This document shows, piece after piece, positions 59,798 through 64,000 of a stretch of 64,000 bases of DNA. Within the stretch, counting starts at the first letter, position 1. Every line of letters begins with the position of its first letter. The notes beneath the pieces are model-generated. The model was not told where the DNA came from. It ran no database searches and saw nothing but the letters and a program-made list of their open reading frames with translations. The position numbers and the translations under genes are program-made. This DNA is from Mycolicibacterium sp. lyk4-40-TYG-92 (GTDB taxonomy: Bacteria > Actinomycetota > Actinomycetes > Mycobacteriales > Mycobacteriaceae), in assembly GCF_030209435.1 (NCBI RefSeq), contig NZ_JARVRX010000010.1, positions 124,001-188,000 of the forward strand, given 5' to 3'.

Positions 59798-60678
59798 CCG
59801 GCGATTCACCCGCGCTCACCCTCGCGGACTGCCGCATCCAGATTCGGCACCGCACCGCACGCTGGGACGAGCACCCGGTGACCATCGCCGACGCCGCCGA
59901 CTTCTGGGGCGCGGCGGCCAGCGCGGCGAACGTCATCATGCAGCTGTCGTGGCCGGGTGTCGGGTACGGCGTGGTGGAGAGCAAGGTGGATTCGGGGAAC
60001 CTGCTCAAGCATCCGTGGAAGCGCGCCCGCACCACGTTCCAGTACCTCGCGGTGGCCATCCTCGGCAATGAGGAGGACCGCGCGGCCATGCGCAAGGCTG
60101 TCGATTCCGCGCACCGGCAGGTGCAGTCCGGCCCGGACAGTCCGGTGCGCTACAACGCTTTTGACCGCGATCTGCAGATGTGGGTCGCCGCGTGCCTGTT
60201 CGTCGGCATGGAGGACGTCTACCAACTGCTGCGCGGCGAGCTGACACCCGAACTGGCCGAACAGTTCTACCGGTCGGCCGCCCCGCTGGGCACCACGCTG
60301 CAGGTCACCGCCGACCAGTGGCCGGCCACCCGGGCCGAGTTCGACGACTACTGGACCGCGGCCTGTACCAAGGTCGCCATGGACGACGCCGTCCGCGGTT
60401 ATCTGACGGACCTCGTGCGCCTGAAGATGATCAATCCGGTTCTGGCACTGCCGTTTCGGCCGTTGCTGACGTTCCTCACCGGAGGCTTCCTGGCGCCGGT
60501 GTTCCGGGACGCGATGCGTATGTCGTGGGGCAGCGGGCGCCAGTATCTGTTCGAAACGCTGTTCCGGCTGGTCGCATTCGTCAACCGGTTCCTGCCGCTT
60601 TTCGTGCGGCAGGCCGGAAGCTATGTGCTGCTGGCGTACGTACGCAGGCAGATTCGCCGGGACGGGGAGTTGATCTGA
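59794..60678 (+). CDS. Oxygenase MpaB/Lcp-like (DUF2236) heme protein
   Basis: This protein of 294 residues belongs to the DUF2236 family, whose studied members include the rubber oxygenase Lcp and the fungal MpaB. V-D-S-A-H-R-Q-V (about residues 102-109) carries the likely heme-ligand His. R-Y-N-A-F-D-R-D-L-Q-M-W-V-A-A and F-L-P-L-F-V-R are family stretches. It may cleave lipid or isoprenoid double bonds, but the substrate is unknown. It is locked between two small membrane genes by 4-bp and 1-bp overlaps. Confidence 0.82.
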   Translation: MTGDSPALTLADCRIQIRHRTARWDEHPVTIADAADFWGAAASAANVIMQLSWPGVGYGVVESKVDSGNLLKHPWKRARTTFQYLAVAILGNEEDRAAMRKAVDSAHRQVQSGPDSPVRYNAFDRDLQMWVAACLFVGMEDVYQLLRGELTPELAEQFYRSAAPLGTTLQVTADQWPATRAEFDDYWTAACTKVAMDDAVRGYLTDLVRLKMINPVLALPFRPLLTFLTGGFLAPVFRDAMRMSWGSGRQYLFETLFRLVAFVNRFLPLFVRQAGSYVLLAYVRRQIRRDGELI

Positions 60679-60923
60679 TGCGCCGATTGCTCAGCCGGCG
60701 CGTCAGCGTCGGCGCAATGACCGAATTCTTGCTGTGGATGGCGCTGCCGTACCTGCTGATCGGGATGGCCTGGACGTTTCTGCACCCGCATGCGGTGCAG
60801 GAGGTGCAGAAACAGTGGGACCGCGCGTTTCCCGCGATCGCGCCGCTGGCCGCGCTCGTCGAGGTGACGGTGGCGTGGCCGCCCATGGTCACGGGTGTGG
60901 AGATCTGCCCGGCCGCCGAGTAG
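60678..60923 (+). CDS. Second small membrane protein of the MpaB-like unit
   Basis: This 81-residue protein has membrane segments at about 15-35 and 55-75. L-P-Y-L-L-I-G-M-A-W-T resembles the segment in the 59564 gene, so the two look like paralogues with different tails (this one has a basic N-terminal R-R-L-L-S-R-R). It starts one base before the oxygenase stop ends. Function unknown. Confidence 0.72.
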   Translation: MRRLLSRRVSVGAMTEFLLWMALPYLLIGMAWTFLHPHAVQEVQKQWDRAFPAIAPLAALVEVTVAWPPMVTGVEICPAAE

Positions 60924-60956
60924 TTGGCGTAGTCGGCGTAGTCGGCGTAGTCGGCT
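60921..60956. repeat. Four tandem 9-bp units between convergent genes
   Basis: TAGTTGGCG, two copies of TAGTCGGCG and a final TAGTCGGCT run from 60921 to 60956. The array starts at the stop codon of the small membrane gene and reaches the end of the dehydrogenase gene. Slippage-prone, possibly variable between strains. Confidence 0.75.
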
Positions 60957-61804
60957 CAGGGGCCGGTGTATCCGGGCGGGTTGGGGGTGTCCACCCAGAG
61001 GTCGACGCCGAGCTCGGCGTTCGGGGTGCAGTTGTACACCGACAGGTCGGTGACGCCGGATTCCAGCAGTACGTCCTCGCACAGCAGGCTCTGCCCGGTG
61101 TAATCGCGGGCCGGCTTGTTGAAGATGGCGTAGGCGGCGTCGGAGTACACCTCTGGGCGGCGGGCCTTGGCCATTGCCTCGTCACCGCCGAGCAGGTTCT
61201 GCACCGCGGCGGTGGCGACCAGGGTGCGCGGCCACAGGGTGTTCGAGGCGATGCCGGCCTCGCGCATCTCTTCGGCGATACCCAACGCGCACAACGTCAT
61301 TCCGTACTTCGCCATCATGTAGGCGGTCGGCTTCAGCCACTCCGATTCCATCCGGATCGGCGGCGACAGGGTCAGGATGTGCGGGTTCTCCCGGCCCTTC
61401 ATGTGGGGAATACAGGCCTGTGAGACCGCGTAGGTGCCGCGGATCTGGATGCCGTTCATCAGGTCGAAGCGCTTCATCGGCACTTCCTCGATGGAGCCGA
61501 GGTTGATGGCCGAGGCGTTGTTCACGCAGATGTCAATGGCGCCGAACTGCTCGACCGCCTGGGCCACGGCGGCGGTGACGGAGTCGGGGTCGCGGACGTC
61601 ACCGACGATCGGCAGCGCCTGGCCACCGACCGCTTCGATCTCCTTGGCCGCGGTATAGACGGTGCCGTCGAGCTTGGGATGAGGCTCGGCGGTCTTGGCG
61701 AGCAGCGCGACGTTCGCGCCGTCAGCCGCGAACTTCTTGGCGATGGCCAGGCCGATGCCACGGCTGGCACCGGAGATGAACATGGTCTTCCCGGACAGTG
61801 TCAT
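60956..61804 (-). CDS. Short-chain dehydrogenase/reductase (HSDL2-like)
   Basis: This 282-residue protein has the NAD(P) loop S-G-A-S-R-G-I-G (residues 11-18) and C-V-N-N-A-S. The catalytic triad includes Tyr and Lys in Y-M-M-A-K (about residue 164) with an upstream Ser in L-S-P-P. It belongs to the hydroxysteroid dehydrogenase-like 2 group, possibly acting on fatty acyl or sterol substrates. ATG 61804 overlaps the upstream gene's stop by 4 bp; an in-frame GTG lies two codons upstream. Confidence 0.87.
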   Translation of the reverse strand: MTLSGKTMFISGASRGIGLAIAKKFAADGANVALLAKTAEPHPKLDGTVYTAAKEIEAVGGQALPIVGDVRDPDSVTAAVAQAVEQFGAIDICVNNASAINLGSIEEVPMKRFDLMNGIQIRGTYAVSQACIPHMKGRENPHILTLSPPIRMESEWLKPTAYMMAKYGMTLCALGIAEEMREAGIASNTLWPRTLVATAAVQNLLGGDEAMAKARRPEVYSDAAYAIFNKPARDYTGQSLLCEDVLLESGVTDLSVYNCTPNAELGVDLWVDTPNPPGYTGP

Positions 61805-62319
61805 GCGCACACCCTATGCCGCCGGAGTTGCCGCGGAGCGCATATCTCGGCAGTCACTGCAGAGGTCGCGGTGACCAGGTCGGCGGGCGCCAGAACGATG
61901 TCCAATCCGCGTTTTCCCGCGCTGCACAGCACCCGGTCCCAGCCCAGTGCCGACCGGTCCACGACCGTCGGCAACGCTTTGCGTTGTCCCAGCGGGGAAA
62001 TACCGCCGACGACGTATCCGGTGGAGCGTTGCGCGGCGGCCTGCTCGGCCATCTCGGCCTTGGATACACCGAGCGCGGCCGCCGCGGCCTTGAACGACAG
62101 CTTGTCGGGCACGGGCAGCACCGCGACGGCCAGGCCGCCGGGGACCGCGAGCACCAGCGTCTTGAAGATCTGTGCCGCGACGAACCCGTCCGCGGCGAGC
62201 TCGTTGACGGCTTCGTCGCCGAACGACGTGGCCCGCGGGTCGTGCCGGAACTGCCGAATCTCGTAGCTGATCCCCGCGGCCTGGAGGGCCTTGATCGCCG
62301 GGGTTGCCGCGCTCGCCAT
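61801..62319 (-). CDS. ybaK: YbaK-type Cys-tRNA(Pro) deacylase
   Basis: This protein of 172 residues hydrolyses cysteine wrongly attached to tRNA-Pro. The YbaK/EbsC fold shows F-K-T-L-V-L with the catalytic Lys near residue 54, the G-x-x-P loop G-G-I-S-P-L-G and G-K-R-G near the end. ATG 62319 was chosen because it gives the family opening. The next gene begins at its stop. Confidence 0.9.
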   Translation of the reverse strand: MASAATPAIKALQAAGISYEIRQFRHDPRATSFGDEAVNELAADGFVAAQIFKTLVLAVPGGLAVAVLPVPDKLSFKAAAAALGVSKAEMAEQAAAQRSTGYVVGGISPLGQRKALPTVVDRSALGWDRVLCSAGKRGLDIVLAPADLVTATSAVTAEICAPRQLRRHRVCA

Positions 62320-62338
62320 GGCTGCGAGCGTAGAGGCC

Positions 62339-62366
62339 GGGAACAAGCGCGTGGTCCGGTGCTGTT
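62339..62366 (+). promoter_or_regulatory. SigH-type autoregulatory promoter
   Basis: GGAACA (62339-62344) and TGTT (62363-62366), spaced 18 bp, match the mycobacterial SigH pattern GGAA-N-GTT. Known SigH regulons include its own gene. Transcription would start near 62375. Confidence 0.55.
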
Positions 62367-62528
62367 ACTCCCGTCAGCATGGTCAATTAATGGCTCGCGA
62401 AGTTGTCGGTCGCAGCCTCTAGGATCGGACGGAAGGGGACATAGGTGCCAACGGCATGTCTGGAACGTCCGGTCGAGTTGCCGGACCTGTTGCGTGGCGC
62501 CGCGACAGAAGGGACGGTCTCGATCACG

Positions 62529-63155
62529 ATGACCGACATCGACGGGCTGGGTTCCGCGGTAGAGAGCGAGGCGGAGCTGACGGCGCGGTTCGAGCGCGAC
62601 GCGATTCCGCTGCTCGATCAGCTCTACGGCGGCGCGCTGCGCATGACGCGCAATCCGGCGGACGCCGAGGACCTGGTGCAGGAAACCATGGTGAAGGCCT
62701 ATTCGGCCTTCCATTCGTTCCGTGAGGGCACCAACCTCAAGGCCTGGCTGTACCGCATCATGACCAACACGTACATCAACAGCTACCGCAAGAAGCAGCG
62801 GCAGCCGGCGGAATACCCGACTGACGAGATCACCGACTGGCAGCTGGCGTCCAACGCCGAGCACTCGTCGACCGGTCTGCGGTCAGCTGAGGTTGAGGCG
62901 CTGGAGGCGCTGCCGGACACTGAAATCAAGGCGGCGCTGCAAGCGTTGCCGGAAGAGTTCCGGATGGCGGTGTACTACGCCGACGTCGAGGGATTCCCGT
63001 ACAAGGAGATCGCCGAAATCATGGATACCCCGATCGGGACGGTGATGTCCCGTTTGCACCGTGGCCGCAAGCAGCTGCGTGAATTGTTGACGGGCGTGGC
63101 CCGGGACCGGGGCTTCCTCCGTGGAGAGAGCCTCGACACCCAGGAGGTGTCCTGA
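62529..63155 (+). CDS. sigH: ECF sigma factor SigH
   Basis: This factor of 208 residues controls the oxidative and heat stress response with thioredoxin and chaperone genes. Region 2 shows [18 protein letters not shown] and [18 protein letters not shown]. Region 4 holds [15 protein letters not shown] and [14 protein letters not shown] 62529 aligns with the M. tuberculosis start; a GTG at 62445 with a strong GGAAGGGG site would add 28 residues. It overlaps rshA by one base. Confidence 0.95.
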   Translation: MTDIDGLGSAVESEAELTARFERDAIPLLDQLYGGALRMTRNPADAEDLVQETMVKAYSAFHSFREGTNLKAWLYRIMTNTYINSYRKKQRQPAEYPTDEITDWQLASNAEHSSTGLRSAEVEALEALPDTEIKAALQALPEEFRMAVYYADVEGFPYKEIAEIMDTPIGTVMSRLHRGRKQLRELLTGVARDRGFLRGESLDTQEVS

Positions 63156-63466
63156 TGGGCGAAGAGTTCACCCGCCCCGAGGGCCACGATTTCGAGCCGC
63201 CGATCGGCCCGGTCGACCCGGAGCATCCCGAATGCGCCGCGGTGATCGCCGAGGTCTGGACGCTGCTGGACGGGGAATGCACCACGGAGACGCGCGACAA
63301 GCTGCGGTTCCACCTGGAGGAATGCCCCACCTGCCTGCGCCAGTACGGCATCGAGGAGCGCGTCAAGGCGCTCATCGCCACCAAGTGCAGCGGCGAGAAG
63401 GCCCCTGAGGGCCTGCGTGCGCGCCTGAAACTCGAGATCAGCCGCACCACCATCGTGCGGGGCTGA
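63155..63466 (+). CDS. rshA: Anti-sigma factor RshA (zinc-binding, redox-sensing)
   Basis: This 103-residue ZAS-family protein binds SigH until disulfide stress. The zinc motif is H53-x3-C57-x2-C60, and a further Cys lies at 42. The helix before it follows the anti-sigma pattern. The ATG overlaps the sigH stop (TGATG), which keeps the two at matched levels. It corresponds to the rshA gene after sigH in M. tuberculosis. Confidence 0.93.
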   Translation: MGEEFTRPEGHDFEPPIGPVDPEHPECAAVIAEVWTLLDGECTTETRDKLRFHLEECPTCLRQYGIEERVKALIATKCSGEKAPEGLRARLKLEISRTTIVRG

Positions 63467-63471
63467 AAACG

Positions 63472-63508
63472 AAAACCGCCCGGTTCCGTGAGGAGCCGGG
63501 CGGTTTTT
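63472..63508. terminator. Bidirectional terminator between rshA and bL37
   Basis: AAAACCGCCCGGTTCC and GGAGCCGGGCGGTTTT form a 16-bp stem (one G-U pair) with loop GTGA, then a T. It serves both the plus-strand rshA and the minus-strand bL37 gene, which ends at 63520. Confidence 0.9.
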
Positions 63509-63519
63509 GAAGGCGTAGG

Positions 63520-63594
63520 TCAGGCGTTGGGACGCCGGCCGTGGTTGGCCTTCGAGTGCTTACGGTCACGCTTCTTGCGGCCACGCTTGGCCAT
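63520..63594 (-). CDS. Ribosomal protein bL37 (24 residues)
   Basis: This small basic peptide begins M-A-K-R-G-R-K-K-R-D-R-K and ends G-R-R-P-N-A; 12 of 24 residues are Arg or Lys. It matches the mycobacterial 50S protein bL37 identified by structural work, except for a conservative Arg/Lys change. A GGAGG site lies 7 bases before the ATG. It is too short for ordinary gene finding. Confidence 0.88.
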   Translation of the reverse strand: MAKRGRKKRDRKHSKANHGRRPNA

Positions 63595-63731
63595 GATGGT
63601 CCTCCAAAGGTTCGGTTGCTCGCCCTACAGTGTCGCACGGCCACGCCACCCAATTGCAAACCGCGGTGCTGTGGTGCAATAGAGGCCGCAGGCACCGCCT
63701 GCGTACAGATACGTAGACGAGTGGGGTGAAG

Positions 63732-63947
63732 ATGGCCGAGGACGTTCGCGCTGAAATCGTGGCCAGTGTGCTCGAGGTCGTGGTTCGCGAGGGCGACCAG
63801 ATCGGCGAGGGTGACACGGTGGTGCTCCTCGAGTCGATGAAGATGGAGATTCCGGTGCTGGCCGAGGTTGCCGGCACGGTGACGTCCGTCAACGTGGCCG
63901 TCGGCGACGTGATCCAGGCCGGCGACCTCATCGCCGTCATCGGCTAG
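63732..63947 (+). CDS. Biotinylated protein TB7.3 homologue
   Basis: This 71-residue biotinyl/lipoyl domain has the biotin-acceptor motif E-S-M-K-M-E with Lys 37. It carries two symmetric hairpins and ends V-I-G. It is the free-standing BCCP-like protein (Rv3221c) of mycobacteria. BirA near 3.6 kb would biotinylate it. A GTG at 63726 would add two residues. Confidence 0.93.
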   Translation: MAEDVRAEIVASVLEVVVREGDQIGEGDTVVLLESMKMEIPVLAEVAGTVTSVNVAVGDVIQAGDLIAVIG

Positions 63948-63973
63948 GCAACCCCAGAACGGGATAACGCGAC

Positions 63974-64000
63974 GTGTCCACCCTCGGTGATCTGCTCGCC
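63974..64000 (+). CDS. pdtaS: Start of sensor histidine kinase PdtaS (cut by window end)
   Basis: Only nine codons are visible: V-S-T-L-G-D-L-L-A from a GTG. This is the opening of mycobacterial PdtaS (Rv3220c), the next gene after TB7.3 in M. tuberculosis. The rest is outside the window. Confidence 0.7.

Overview
The window reads as chromosome of a mycobacterium, most likely a fast-growing Mycolicibacterium-type species. The coding DNA is GC-rich with frequent GTG/TTG starts. Gene content and order follow the M. tuberculosis Rv3220c-Rv3279c block in inverted orientation: birA, a PH-domain gene, gtrA, purK-purE, fadE25, an LCP ligase, wbbL, a GDP-mannose pyrophosphorylase gene, fbiB-fbiA, whiB2, pmmA-manA, alkB-rubA-rubB-alkX, ahcY, tmk, mtrA-mtrB-lpqB, comF, hpf, secA1, ppk2, desA3, rsgA, aroA, sigH-rshA, the biotinylated TB7.3 homologue and the start of pdtaS. 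Names come from remembered family signatures and synteny; no database search was run.

Layout: 1-3.6 kb holds a partial SGNH hydrolase, a YdcF-like protein, a polyprenyl glycosylphosphotransferase and a secreted lipase. 3.6-9.4 kb is metabolism (biotin ligase, purine synthesis, acyl-CoA dehydrogenase). 9.4-22.3 kb is dominated by cell-wall and mannose chemistry (LCP ligase, rhamnosyltransferase, GDP-mannose supply) plus F420 synthesis and whiB2. 22.3-27.2 kb carries a cation transporter, the alkane hydroxylase operon and ahcY. 27.4-38.7 kb is extra DNA between ahcY and tmk, which are adjacent in M. tuberculosis. It holds lipoproteins, a transposase remnant, a DUF222/HNH gene with an SOS-type box, a four-gene WXG100/TNT toxin-immunity cassette and a dicarboxylate transporter. 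38.7-48.1 kb is the tmk-mtrAB-lpqB-comF-hpf-secA1 block. 48.1-54.2 kb is lipid and polyphosphate metabolism, including a desaturase/reductase pair with matching operators. 54.2-64 kb holds rsgA/aroA, an HMCES-like repair gene, methyltransferases, an MpaB-like oxygenase with two small membrane partners, the SigH stress regulon core and a 24-residue ribosomal protein gene (bL37).

The most interesting accessory system is the minus-strand cassette at 32574-37191. Two WXG100 proteins (one with a long low-complexity, acidic tail) precede a 1090-residue protein ending in a TNT-type NAD+ glycohydrolase domain, and an overlapping 84-residue candidate immunity gene follows. It resembles the esxF-esxE-cpnT-ift locus in architecture, but the partner and immunity proteins differ in size and composition.

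Regulatory signals read by eye include SOS-type boxes at whiB2 and at the DUF222/HNH gene, a repeated palindromic operator shared by the desaturase and its reductase, and an inverted repeat that would bury the alkB ribosome binding site. There is also a structured hpf leader, a SigH-type promoter upstream of sigH, and a recurring TANNNT hexamer placed so that several mRNAs would begin at, or within a base of, the start codon (leaderless).
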